A DNA stretch of 64,000 nt from Comamonas resistens (GTDB lineage: Bacteria > Pseudomonadota > Gammaproteobacteria > Burkholderiales > Burkholderiaceae_C), in the NCBI RefSeq assembly GCF_030064165.1, contig NZ_CP125947.1, positions 1,488,001-1,552,000 of the forward strand. Direction: 5' to 3'. Each line of letters starts with the position of its first letter. The stretch's first letter is position 1. Both the position numbers and the translations under genes were made by a program. This document shows positions 35,332 through 43,735 of this stretch, in pieces. The notes under the pieces are model-generated. The model did not search any database. It was not told where the DNA came from and worked only from the letters and a program-made list of their open reading frames with translations.

Positions 35332-37059
35332 ATGAACACGATTCTGATTAAGGGCGGCACGGTGGTGGACGGCAGCGGCGCACCCGCCTTTGCGGCCGAT
35401 GTGCGGGTGCAGGGCAAGACCATCGTCGAGGTGGCGCCCGGGCTGGCACCGCGCGAGGACGAGCGCGTGATCGACGCCAAGGGCTGCTACGTCACGCCGG
35501 GCTTCATCGAGAGCCACACCCACTTCGACGCCACCATGTGGTGGCAGGCCGACCTGGACCCGCTGCCGGGCTACGGCGCGACCACGGTGGTGATGGGCAA
35601 CTGCGGCTTCTCGGCCGCGCCGATCTCGAACGACCCCGAAGTGGCCCACGAGATGATCAAGATCTTCTCCTTCTTCGAGGACATTCCCGAGGGGCCGTTC
35701 CAGAAGAACCTGCCCTGGGACTGGCGCAAGTGGTCGGAGTACCAGCGCTCCATGACCACGCGGCTGAAGATGCCGGCCAACTACGGCTCCTTCGTCGGCC
35801 ATATCGCCATCCGCCTTGCGGCCATGGGCATGGACGCCTGGAGCCGCGCGGCCACGCCGGCCGAGATAGAGCACATGGCCGAGCTGCTGGAAGACGCCAT
35901 GCAGGCCGGCGCTTTAGGCATGTCGTCCAACCTGCTCGACCACGACGGCCAGGACCGGCCGATTCCCACGCTGCTGGCCGACGACGCCGAGTTCGATGCG
36001 CTGATGGCCGTGCTGGACCGCCACCCGGGCTGCACGCTGCAGGTCATCGTCGACACCTTCATGCGCATGTCGGCGCCGGCCAGCGTGGAGCGCATCGTGC
36101 GCCTGCTGCAGGGCAAGAAGCTGCGCGTGCAGATCGCCGGCGGCATTCCCACGCTGGAGTTCCAGAAGCCGGCGCTGGACATCCTCAAGCCGCTGATCGA
36201 GCGCGCCCAGGCCGACGGCCACGACATCTGGCCGGGCTTTGCCCATGTCTCGCCGACCAACACCCTGTCGCTCACGCGCTCGCTGATCTTCGCCCAGTCC
36301 AACGACTACGTCTGGCACGAGGTGGTGCTGGCCGAGACCGAGGAGGCTAAGCTCGCGCTGCTGAACGACCCGCTCTGGCGGGCGCGGGCGCGCGAGAGCT
36401 GGGACACCAAGGTCTGGCCGCACGCGCCCATGGCCAACCCGCAGCGTCTGCACCTGCGCAACTCGGACAACGGCATGGGGCCCATCAACCTCACGCTGCA
36501 GGACTATGCCGACCGGCGCGGCCTGCATACCTCGGACGCCATGGCCGAGTGGATCATCGCCAACGGCGTGCGCTCCACCGTGCACATGGCGCCCTTTCCC
36601 ATGCTGGAGGACTTGACCATCGAGCTGCTCAGGCACCCGCAGACCGTGGGCAATATCTCGGACGCACCGGCCCACGGCCAGATGTTCTGCGGCGGCGGCG
36701 AGAACATCCTGCTGCTGACCAAGTTCTGCCGCGACGAGGGCCGGGTGACGATAGAGGAGGCCATCCACGCGATGACCGGCAAGCTCGCGCGGCACTTCAA
36801 CCTGAGCGACCGCGGCGCGATTAGGCCCGGCCTGCGCGCCGACATCGTGGTCTTCGACCTGGCCGAGATCCAGCGCCGCGAGGAGTACAAGCGCTTCGAC
36901 GTGCCCAATGGCGACTTCGGCGTCACCTGGCGTTACACGCGCGATGCTGCGCCCATGCGCCTGACCATGGTCAACGGCATGCCGACCTTCTTCGAGGGGC
37001 GCTTTACCGGCGCCATGCCCGGAGAGTTCGTGAGCCCGCGCGCCGAGTCCGCCGCCTGA
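35332..37059 (+). CDS. Amidohydrolase, N-acyl-D-amino-acid deacylase-like
   Basis: A metal-dependent hydrolase of 575 residues from the ATG at 35332 behind CCAAGGAGAACA. GGTVVDGSG and TPGFIESHTHFD mark the start of the amidohydrolase barrel with the HxH metal pair, and a C-terminal GAIRPGLRADIVVFD closes the composite domain. There is no signal peptide, so it is cytoplasmic. It lies 17 bases after the DUF1329 gene, so it is probably co-transcribed from box E. Amide hydrolysis of conjugated bile acids or ring-lactone/imide hydrolysis are possible; the sequence does not show which. Confidence 0.78.
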   Translation: MNTILIKGGTVVDGSGAPAFAADVRVQGKTIVEVAPGLAPREDERVIDAKGCYVTPGFIESHTHFDATMWWQADLDPLPGYGATTVVMGNCGFSAAPISNDPEVAHEMIKIFSFFEDIPEGPFQKNLPWDWRKWSEYQRSMTTRLKMPANYGSFVGHIAIRLAAMGMDAWSRAATPAEIEHMAELLEDAMQAGALGMSSNLLDHDGQDRPIPTLLADDAEFDALMAVLDRHPGCTLQVIVDTFMRMSAPASVERIVRLLQGKKLRVQIAGGIPTLEFQKPALDILKPLIERAQADGHDIWPGFAHVSPTNTLSLTRSLIFAQSNDYVWHEVVLAETEEAKLALLNDPLWRARARESWDTKVWPHAPMANPQRLHLRNSDNGMGPINLTLQDYADRRGLHTSDAMAEWIIANGVRSTVHMAPFPMLEDLTIELLRHPQTVGNISDAPAHGQMFCGGGENILLLTKFCRDEGRVTIEEAIHAMTGKLARHFNLSDRGAIRPGLRADIVVFDLAEIQRREEYKRFDVPNGDFGVTWRYTRDAAPMRLTMVNGMPTFFEGRFTGAMPGEFVSPRAESAA

Positions 37060-37107
37060 TGTCTCTTGAGCCTCTTCTAACGGGAGAGGTTGAATATCAA
37101 AAATCAT

Positions 37108-37183
37108 AGCTTCTAGCGCTTGCTATGCAAGAAATTCAAATAGAAATGTATTTGAAATTATTGCTGATAGAGCGCAAGAAGCT
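37108..37183. repeat. Nested inverted repeat of the dispersed family
   Basis: Outer arms AGCTTCTAGCGCT (37108-37120) and AGCGCAAGAAGCT (37171-37183) pair with one mismatch. Inner arms TTCAAATA (37135-37142) and TATTTGAA (37149-37156) pair perfectly. The element is AT-rich against its surroundings and sits between the amidohydrolase and the SnoaL-like gene. Confidence 0.65.
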
Positions 37184-37281
37184 CCCCTATTTGAAGCAAC
37201 CCAAAAGCCGGCCACGGGCCGGCAGGCAGCGCCGCGCCTTGCGCGCTGGCCATCCTCTCCACCACCACCGGAAATCCACGA

Positions 37282-37845
37282 ATGACCTACAAGATCGACC
37301 CCCGCAAGCAACTGCGCGCCATCGAGGCCCGCCTGGCCCAGCCCGGCGACGACGCCAAGACCGTGCGCAACCTGCGCAAGATGCTCGAGCACATGCACGC
37401 CGAGGCGTTGGGCGACTTCGAGACGCTAATGGCCACCGTGTCGCCGCAGGCGGCCTACATGAGCTTCAGCTCCGGCCCCGATTCACCTCAGAGCCCGCGC
37501 TCCAAGGAGGCCATCGCCCAGTACTACGGCGGCATGGTGGCGGCCAACTGCCACCAGATCGAGCACGCCATCGACCGTCTCGTCGCCGACCGCGACCATG
37601 TGACGGCCGAAGGGGCGCTGCGTATCGCCTACCCCACGGAGGTGTTGCGAGCCATGGGCCGGGCGGTGGATGGCGACGCTCCCTACTATTTGTTCGAGGC
37701 GCGCCTGCTCATTGTCTGGGGCTTCGACGAGCACAGCCTGGTGCGCTGCGAGGACTCCTACATCGCGGGCGACGGCTTCGCTGGAATTGAAGCGAGACCG
37801 CTGCAGCAGAAGGATATCTTCGCGCTCGTGACTGACCAGAGTTAA
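37282..37845 (+). CDS. SnoaL/NTF2-like protein
   Basis: A protein of 187 residues with a SnoaL-type cone fold suggested by the helix-rich start (MLEHMHAEALGDFETLMATV), then IAQYYGGMVAANCHQIEHAID and a strand-rich second half (DHVTAEGALRI, LFEARLLIVWGF). The fold covers isomerases, dehydratases and hydroxylases that act on bulky ring compounds. Catalytic residues cannot be assigned by eye. It follows the inverted repeat at 37108 and is closed by a terminator at 37925. A steroid-related role is possible but unproven. Confidence 0.68.
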   Translation: MTYKIDPRKQLRAIEARLAQPGDDAKTVRNLRKMLEHMHAEALGDFETLMATVSPQAAYMSFSSGPDSPQSPRSKEAIAQYYGGMVAANCHQIEHAIDRLVADRDHVTAEGALRIAYPTEVLRAMGRAVDGDAPYYLFEARLLIVWGFDEHSLVRCEDSYIAGDGFAGIEARPLQQKDIFALVTDQS

Positions 37846-37924
37846 TGTACGGATCACCTTCTCGCTTCCTAGCTGGGACGGCTGAGGGTGGTTGATTTTT
37901 TAGATCATTTCCCGTGCTTTCAAG

Positions 37925-37958
37925 ACCCGTTATGCCTGAGTGCAAACGGGTTTTTTTT
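37925..37958 (+). terminator. Terminator after the SnoaL-like gene
   Basis: ACCCGTT (37925-37931), a 13-base loop, AACGGGT (37945-37951), then a run of T. It isolates the second DUF1329 unit. Confidence 0.8.
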
Positions 37959-37998
37959 ATGCATGTAGGTGCGGAAGCTGGCTTTCCAGGGTCTGACA

Positions 37999-38043
37999 TT
38001 AGTCTCATCAGACGATGGCCGAAAGAGGTTGCAACCGTACTAT
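37999..38043 (+). promoter_or_regulatory. Steroid box F before the second DUF1329 gene
   Basis: TTAGTC (37999-38004), TCATCA, GACGATG (38011-38017), with TACTAT at 38038-38043, the best -10 match of the set. The start codon follows 118 bases after the box. Confidence 0.72.
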
Positions 38044-38135
38044 CCGCTCGCCTGTCGATGGTGCAGGTAAGAGGATGCGATGAAGCTCCGTTTGTAGCCG
38101 CGAAAAAGTAAAAAACCAGAACCTAGGAGACATTG

Positions 38136-39515
38136 ATGAAGCGTGTAATGGGAAAGACCCCGCTTGCTGTGGCGGTGGGGCTGATTGTGGCGGTATCGGC
38201 CCAGGCCAAAGTGTCTGCCAGCGATGCAGAGCGCTTAGGTAAGGACTTGACTTGTGTCGGCGCGATCAAGGCAGGCAACAAGGAGGGCACGATTCCCGAG
38301 TTCACCGGCAAGTGGTTGGGCGCGCCGCCCGGCGTGCGGCATAACCCCCACAGCGGCGAGCATCCGGTGGACATTTATGCCGACGAAAAGCCGCTGTTCG
38401 TCATCACGGCGGCCAATTTTGAACAGTACGCCGACAAGCTCAGTCCGGGCCAGAAGGCCATGTTCCAGAAGTACCCCAAGACCATGCAGATCCCCGTCTA
38501 CAAGGGGCACCGTGACTTCCGCTACAGCGACGAGGTGTGCGCGGCCATCAAGAAGAATGCGACGACGGCAGAAATGGTGACCGATGGTCAGGGCATCAAG
38601 AGCCTGGGTGGCGCCATCAGCTTCCCCATTCCCAAGAATGGCCTCGAGGCGTTCTGGAACACGATGCTGCCCACGCGCGCCTATACCGAGGAGAACGTTG
38701 CCGACTCGGCCAACGTGTTGTCCGACGGCTCCGTCACCTTCGGCCGTAATGAGCTGCGCTACCTGGCACCGCCCAACAACCCGGCTGAAGTCGGCAAGCC
38801 GGTGGGCGATGTGACGGCCTACACCATCACCAAGGTGCAACTTCCCGAGCGCGAAAAGGGCAGCGTCACCATCACCTCGGACCCCGCCGACTACGGCACG
38901 AAAAAGCGCTTGGCCTGGCAGTACGACCCCGGCACCCGCCGTGTGCGCCAATTGCCAGAGTTCGGCTTCGACCAGCCCCTGCCCGGCACTGGCGGCAAGA
39001 TGACCGTCGACTCCGACCGCCTGTTCAACGGCTCGCCAGAGCGCTACAACTGGAAGCTGGTGGGCAAGAAGGAGATGTACATTCCTGCCAACGCCCTGCG
39101 TCTGGTTCAGCCGACCGTCAAGTACAAGGACCTGCTCACGCCCCACCACCCCAATCCCGAGTTCCTGCGCTATGAGCTGCGTCGGGTCTGGGTGATCGAG
39201 GGCACGCTCAAGGAGGGCTACCGCCATATCTACGGCAAGCGCGTGATGTATGCCGACGAGGATACCGGCCAGGCCGTGCTCAGCGACATGTATGACGCGC
39301 GCGGCCAGTTGTGGCAGCACGCCTCGGTCAATATGTACTACTCGTACGACCTGAATGCCTGGCACGCCGGTACCTCGTTCTATCACGACCTCAACGCCAA
39401 TTCCTACTTGGCCTACACGCTGTTCCAGGAGCGTCCGAAGGGCCCGGTGCTTAACCGCGGCGGAATGACGCCTTCCATGTTCACCCCCGAAGCCGCTCGC
39501 AACGCCGGCAACTAA
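38136..39515 (+). CDS. DUF1329 periplasmic protein, copy 2
   Basis: A DUF1329 protein of 459 residues, the same length as copy 1. The ATG at 38136 is used, with CCTAGGAGAC seven bases before it; an adjacent TTG is a weaker option. The signal peptide is KTPLAVAVGLIVAVSAQAK. The two copies share GNKEGTIPEFTGKW, VRHNPHSGEHPVDIY and KAMFQKYPKTMQIPVYKGH with nearly identical codons, then differ at many positions. The DUF1302 gene follows 23 bases later, so this copy looks like the one paired with the outer-membrane protein. Confidence 0.8.
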   Translation: MKRVMGKTPLAVAVGLIVAVSAQAKVSASDAERLGKDLTCVGAIKAGNKEGTIPEFTGKWLGAPPGVRHNPHSGEHPVDIYADEKPLFVITAANFEQYADKLSPGQKAMFQKYPKTMQIPVYKGHRDFRYSDEVCAAIKKNATTAEMVTDGQGIKSLGGAISFPIPKNGLEAFWNTMLPTRAYTEENVADSANVLSDGSVTFGRNELRYLAPPNNPAEVGKPVGDVTAYTITKVQLPEREKGSVTITSDPADYGTKKRLAWQYDPGTRRVRQLPEFGFDQPLPGTGGKMTVDSDRLFNGSPERYNWKLVGKKEMYIPANALRLVQPTVKYKDLLTPHHPNPEFLRYELRRVWVIEGTLKEGYRHIYGKRVMYADEDTGQAVLSDMYDARGQLWQHASVNMYYSYDLNAWHAGTSFYHDLNANSYLAYTLFQERPKGPVLNRGGMTPSMFTPEAARNAGN

Positions 39516-39538
39516 GTTTTATCAACCAGCGATTCATC

Positions 39539-41044
39539 ATGAAAAACAATATGAAGAAACTCACACCCATCGCAGTGGCCGCGCTGCTGTCCCTGGGCAT
39601 GGGGGCTGTTCACGCGGGGGAGACGGTTGACCTTGGCGATGGCTTGAAGTTCGACTGGCGTCTGAACTTGAACTATGGCCTGGGTGTTCGTCTGAACAAT
39701 CCTTCCCCGGTGATTGCATCTGACGGCAACAACAACTTTAAGAAGGGTTCTCTGACGGCCAACCGCCTTGGGGCGGTATGGGAGAGCAGGCTGTCCAAAG
39801 GCGATAGCGGTTTTGTGCTCAATGCCAGCACCTTCTATGACGATGTGTACCACCAGAGGAATGACAACAAGGGGCCGATCAGCACGGGCGGCCCTGCCGA
39901 TCAGTTCACCTCGGCGGCCAAGCGCTATGGCGGCGGCTACTCGCGTCTGCTCGACACCTATGCCTACACGAGCTTCAACCTGGGTGAAGCCCGTGCCACG
40001 ATGCGCCTGGGCAAGCAGGTGATGAACTGGGGCGAGTCCATGTTCTTTGCCAATATCGCCGGTGCGCAGGGCCCCAGCGATGCGGCCAAGGCGGCATCGC
40101 CTGGTGCGGAAATCAAGGAAATCCTGCTGCCCGAAGACCAGATCTCGGCATCGCTGGAGGTCAACCCCAAGCTGTCGCTGCTGGCCCACTATCAGTTTGG
40201 CTTCCATGAGACGCTGCTGCCGGCCGTGGGCATGTATACCAGCACCACCAACCTGATCGGCCCCGGCGCGAACTGCGGCTACAGGGCTGGACCGGCCTGC
40301 TATCTGCCGCGGGGCGACGACATCCGTCCCGGCAAGTCCGGTCAGTGGGGTATCGGTACGCGCTACCGTCTGACGAGTGAAACCGAACTGGGCCTGTACT
40401 ACCTAGACTACAAGGATCGCTCGCCCACCGTCGCGATGAACGCTCTGGGGGGCTACAACATCAAGTACTTTGACGGCATCAAGATGCTGGGCGCCACGGT
40501 CAGCACGACCTTCGGCATGTTCTCCGCCTTCGGTGAAGCCAGCTACCGCAAGGGCACGCCCGTGCTGATGGGCGATCTGGCCACGCCGGTGCGCGGCAAT
40601 GTGGTGCAGGGCAACGTAGGCGGCATCTTCAATATCGGTCGTACCTCGTTTGCCGATGATGTGTCCCTGGCGACTGAAATTTCCGGCTCACGTGTGATGA
40701 GTGTGGAAGAGGGCAGCCTCAACGATCTCAACTTCAAGACCCGCAACTCGCTGGTGGGCGCGGCGACCCTGACGCTGGGCTACCCCGGTATCTTCGAGGG
40801 CTGGGACATGAGTGTTCCCATCAGCTACCAGTCGCAGATCGTTGGTCGCTCGATGGTGGGTACTTTTGGCGGTGGTCAGGGCGACAGCCGTCTTAGCCTG
40901 GGCGTGACCTTTGTTCGCAAAAACAACCTCTCGATCAACGTCACTTACGCCAACTACATGGGCAATCCTTCCGTCGATCCGCTGAAGAACCGGATGCTGA
41001 CAGACCGCGATCAGCTGTCTGTGACTGCAAAGTACTCGTTCTAA
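39539..41044 (+). CDS. DUF1302 outer-membrane beta-barrel-like protein
   Basis: A protein of 501 residues with a signal peptide (KKLTPIAVAALLSLGMGAVHAGE). It has many alternating aromatic beta strands and ends in KYSF, the C-terminal aromatic signature of outer-membrane barrels. DUF1302 proteins are porin-like, often next to DUF1329. I infer that it lets steroids or bile acids through the outer membrane. No convincing Shine-Dalgarno sequence precedes the ATG at 39539, and a second ATG lies at 39551. A terminator at 41068 closes the operon. Confidence 0.8.
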   Translation: MKNNMKKLTPIAVAALLSLGMGAVHAGETVDLGDGLKFDWRLNLNYGLGVRLNNPSPVIASDGNNNFKKGSLTANRLGAVWESRLSKGDSGFVLNASTFYDDVYHQRNDNKGPISTGGPADQFTSAAKRYGGGYSRLLDTYAYTSFNLGEARATMRLGKQVMNWGESMFFANIAGAQGPSDAAKAASPGAEIKEILLPEDQISASLEVNPKLSLLAHYQFGFHETLLPAVGMYTSTTNLIGPGANCGYRAGPACYLPRGDDIRPGKSGQWGIGTRYRLTSETELGLYYLDYKDRSPTVAMNALGGYNIKYFDGIKMLGATVSTTFGMFSAFGEASYRKGTPVLMGDLATPVRGNVVQGNVGGIFNIGRTSFADDVSLATEISGSRVMSVEEGSLNDLNFKTRNSLVGAATLTLGYPGIFEGWDMSVPISYQSQIVGRSMVGTFGGGQGDSRLSLGVTFVRKNNLSINVTYANYMGNPSVDPLKNRMLTDRDQLSVTAKYSF

Positions 41045-41067
41045 ATCTCACGAGCAAATCCAACCCC

Positions 41068-41092
41068 AAAGGCCCGGTCATTCCGGGCTTTT
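41068..41092 (+). terminator. Terminator of the DUF1329-DUF1302 operon
   Basis: GCCCGG, a five-base loop, CCGGGC, followed by TTTTG, with AAA before the stem. Confidence 0.7.
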
Positions 41093-41116
41093 GTGTCTGA
41101 GGTGGGAGTTAAGGAA

Positions 41117-42220
41117 ATGCAATTCATGATCTCCAGGAAATGGTCCGGTCTGGGCATGGCGCTGCTGTGCCTGTGCAGCGCTTCGGCCGGGGCTCAGTCC
41201 ATGTTCGATGCACTGCCGCCCTTGCCAAGAGTCATTCCCATGATGCCGCCCACGGTGCTGAACGGCGACACGCAAGGCGAGATTCGATTTAGATCCAGCA
41301 GCCCTTATGACCTCGATGTGCTGCTCAATCAGCCGGGCAAGGCCGAAGCCACCATGGGCATGGGCAAGCTGCTTTTGCCGGCACATGCCAGTGAGAAGAG
41401 GCCGGTGCCTGCCATGGTCATATTGCCGGGCGGGGCTGGAGCGATTCCGGGGCGTGAGAACGAAACCGCACAGGCGCTGGCCGATAGCGGCATTGCCGCG
41501 CTGGTCATCGACAACTTCAAGCCGCGCGGCATCAGCGAGGAAATGCCCGATGCGCTCAAGGTCATGGGGACCTCGGAGTTCGACGCGGTGGCCGATGCCT
41601 ATGCGGCGCTGAAGACCTTGAACAAGCACCCGGCGATTGACGGCGGGCGCATCGGCCTGATGGGGTTTTCCAAGGGCGGGATCGCGGCGCGCATGAGCAT
41701 GGACGAGCGCATCCGAGAGAAGCTGGCCCCCGAGGTGCGGCCCTTTGCCCTGCATGTGGATTTCTACGGCCCCTGCTATGCCAAATTGCAGACGCGCAAG
41801 ACCACGGGGGCGCCGTTGATGAGCTTTCGCGCCGGCAGGGATGCATCGAACGACCTGGTGGCTTGCACCGAGCAGGAGACGGCGCTGCGCCACGCTGGCT
41901 CGGACGTCAGCACCGTGGTCTATGCCCGGGCCGGCCATGATTGGGAAAGCACCCGCGTGCGTCATGTCACGGACAAGCCCTATCTGGCCGGCTGCACCAT
42001 CGAGTTCAACGACAAGGACCTGCCCATGCTCAACGGACAGGTGCTGATCCCAGAGGGGGCCAGGCCAGACCGACAGACCCGCTACCAGATCCGCATCCAG
42101 AGCGGCAAGGCGCTGGGCGACTGCGTGAAGGTCGGCTACCTCAGTGGCCGCGACGAAACCGCGCGTAGCCTGGCGAGCCGGCAGCTGCTGCAGTTTCTGA
42201 AGGCGCGCTTCGAGATGTAG
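41117..42220 (+). CDS. Exported dienelactone-hydrolase-like alpha/beta hydrolase
   Basis: A protein of 367 residues with the ATG at 41117, about nine bases after GGGAG; starts at 41093 (GTG) and 41126 are possible. The signal peptide spans SGLGMALLCLCSASAGAQS. The hydrolase fold is shown by MVILPGGAGAIPGREN and the nucleophile elbow GLMGFSKGG, and a His in GHDWES is the likely base. The family includes dienelactone hydrolase and esterases. A periplasmic steroid or bile-acid ester hydrolase is possible. It follows the DUF1302 terminator by 25 bases, so its own promoter is unclear. Confidence 0.73.
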   Translation: MQFMISRKWSGLGMALLCLCSASAGAQSMFDALPPLPRVIPMMPPTVLNGDTQGEIRFRSSSPYDLDVLLNQPGKAEATMGMGKLLLPAHASEKRPVPAMVILPGGAGAIPGRENETAQALADSGIAALVIDNFKPRGISEEMPDALKVMGTSEFDAVADAYAALKTLNKHPAIDGGRIGLMGFSKGGIAARMSMDERIREKLAPEVRPFALHVDFYGPCYAKLQTRKTTGAPLMSFRAGRDASNDLVACTEQETALRHAGSDVSTVVYARAGHDWESTRVRHVTDKPYLAGCTIEFNDKDLPMLNGQVLIPEGARPDRQTRYQIRIQSGKALGDCVKVGYLSGRDETARSLASRQLLQFLKARFEM

Positions 42221-42240
42221 CAGGAGTAGGACCCGCCACC

Positions 42241-42266
42241 AGGCCCGTAGTGATGCGGGCCTTTTT
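42241..42266 (+). terminator. Terminator after the hydrolase gene
   Basis: AGGCCCG, an eight-base loop, CGGGCCT and a T-run. Confidence 0.85.
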
Positions 42267-42340
42267 TGTGCATGAAAATGCTGCGTGGTCATTGACCATG
42301 CTGCGTTATTTGATCCTGTTTTTTATGAGTGCGCCCGCAT

Positions 42341-42373
42341 GAAAAAAGCCACACGGCACATGCCGTGTGGCTC
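42341..42373 (-). terminator. Terminator of the minus-strand SDR gene
   Basis: GCCACACGGCA (42348-42358) pairs perfectly with TGCCGTGTGGC (42361-42371). The A-run at 42342-42347 is the T-run of the minus transcript. Confidence 0.9.
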
Positions 42374-42393
42374 TGAGGCCGGCGCGCAAGCGC

Positions 42394-43143
42394 TTACATG
42401 ATGACGGAGCCTGCGGTCAGGCCGCCGTCGACTACGAATGAGGCGCCGGTGGAGAACGAGGATTCGTCGCTGGCCAGGTAGACGACCATATTGGAGATTT
42501 CCTGGGGATGGGCGAAGCGCGTGAGGTTGGAGCCCTCGAAGTCCTTGTCCTCGATGGGGTGCAGGGCCTGGGTCAGCGGCGTGGCCACAGCACCGGGGTG
42601 CACCGAGTTGACGCGGATGTGGCGGTCCGCCAGCTCCAGGGCCACGGACTTGGTCATGCCGGTCGAGCCCCATTTCGAGGCGCAGTAGCCCAGCAGACCG
42701 GGGTGGGCGGTGAGCCCCGAGGTGGACGAGATGTTGATGATGGAGGCCGGCGCGCTCTTGGTGAGGGCTTCGAGCGCGGCCTTCATGCCCAGGAACTGGC
42801 TGGTGAGGTTGATCGCCAGCGTGCGATTCCACTGCTCGACGCTGTAGTCCGAGAGCGGGCCCATGGTGAGGATCCCGGCGTTGTTGACCAGGGTGCTGAG
42901 CTTGCCGAAGCGCTGCACCGTGATGGCCACGGCCTTTTCCCACTGGTCGAACTGGGTCACGTCGAGATGTACATAGTGCGCGGCATCGCCCAGTTCCCTG
43001 ACCAGGGCCTGGCCTTGCTCATCGGCGATATCGCCGATCACCACCTGGGCGCCTTCGGCTACGAAGGCCCTGGCGTGCGATGCCCCCATGCCCATCGATC
43101 CGCCCGAGATGAGGGCAACCTTGCCTTGCAGACGTCCGGTCAT
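42394..43143 (-). CDS. 3alpha/20beta-type hydroxysteroid dehydrogenase (Rv2002-like SDR)
   Basis: An SDR of 249 residues that matches mycobacterial Rv2002 (FabG3) as I recall it: GKVALISGGSMGMGASHARA, YVHLDVTQ, NNAGIL, IINISST and VVYLASDESSFSTGASFVVDGG. Ser140, Tyr153 and Lys157 are the catalytic residues. Rv2002 and the Streptomyces 3alpha,20beta enzyme oxidise or reduce steroid hydroxyls with NAD(H). It is the last gene of the minus-strand RND operon, 125 bases behind the SnoaL-like gene. The acted-on position (3, 7, 12 or 17) cannot be told. Confidence 0.83.
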   Translation of the reverse strand: MTGRLQGKVALISGGSMGMGASHARAFVAEGAQVVIGDIADEQGQALVRELGDAAHYVHLDVTQFDQWEKAVAITVQRFGKLSTLVNNAGILTMGPLSDYSVEQWNRTLAINLTSQFLGMKAALEALTKSAPASIINISSTSGLTAHPGLLGYCASKWGSTGMTKSVALELADRHIRVNSVHPGAVATPLTQALHPIEDKDFEGSNLTRFAHPQEISNMVVYLASDESSFSTGASFVVDGGLTAGSVIM

Positions 43144-43267
43144 GCCTGGCCCCCCTGCCGCACCGTGAATGGAGCGCGTTGCTGTTGTCTCATGCTTTTC
43201 TTTCTTTGGAAAATGCCCGGTTGCGGGCGGGTTACAAAAAATCGACAGCCGGTGGAGAAGGTTCGAT

Positions 43268-43735
43268 CTAAGCGGCTGCGGGTGCTGGCTGCATCACGCT
43301 GCGGTCGCCGATCTCCAGCAGCAGCGTCATGCTGCGGCTGTGGATGCGCCAGCCCTGTGGCTGCTGCACCCATTCGTCCTCGTAATAACCCACCGCGTCA
43401 TAGCGCAGCGGCGCGCGCTCGTGCAGGCCGGCATGTACGGCGCGCACATGAATCTTGCTGCGCACACGGGCGGGGTCGGAGGCGTCGACCTCCAGGTTGC
43501 CCAGCAGGTGCTGTGTGGGGCCGCAGCCCCCCATGTGCACATCGATCATGCGGCGGATTTCGGCCGCGCCCTGGCAGACATAGCTGCCGCCATAGGTGGC
43601 AGTGCAGTCCGCAGTGAAGACCTGGTCCAGCAGCGCCAGGTTGCGCGTATCCACGGCCGTGGCATAGCGGTTCAGGACCTGGAGCAGCGCGTGTTCGAGC
43701 GCTAGCTGCTCTGGGGTGCTGGGGGCGGCTTTCAT
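43268..43735 (-). CDS. SnoaL-like NTF2-fold protein
   Basis: A protein of 155 residues in the SnoaL_4/ring-hydroxylating-dioxygenase-beta-like class: ALEHALLQVLNRYATAVDTRNLALLDQVFTADC, then a YGG loop and a curved strand region ending WRIHSRSMTLLLEIGD. This fold is shared with ketosteroid isomerase, but the Asp38-type context is replaced by ADCTATYGG. The start overlaps the RND stop as ATGA, so the two are translationally coupled. The role is unknown; binding of the transported steroid is one idea. Confidence 0.7.
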   Translation of the reverse strand: MKAAPSTPEQLALEHALLQVLNRYATAVDTRNLALLDQVFTADCTATYGGSYVCQGAAEIRRMIDVHMGGCGPTQHLLGNLEVDASDPARVRSKIHVRAVHAGLHERAPLRYDAVGYYEDEWVQQPQGWRIHSRSMTLLLEIGDRSVMQPAPAAA

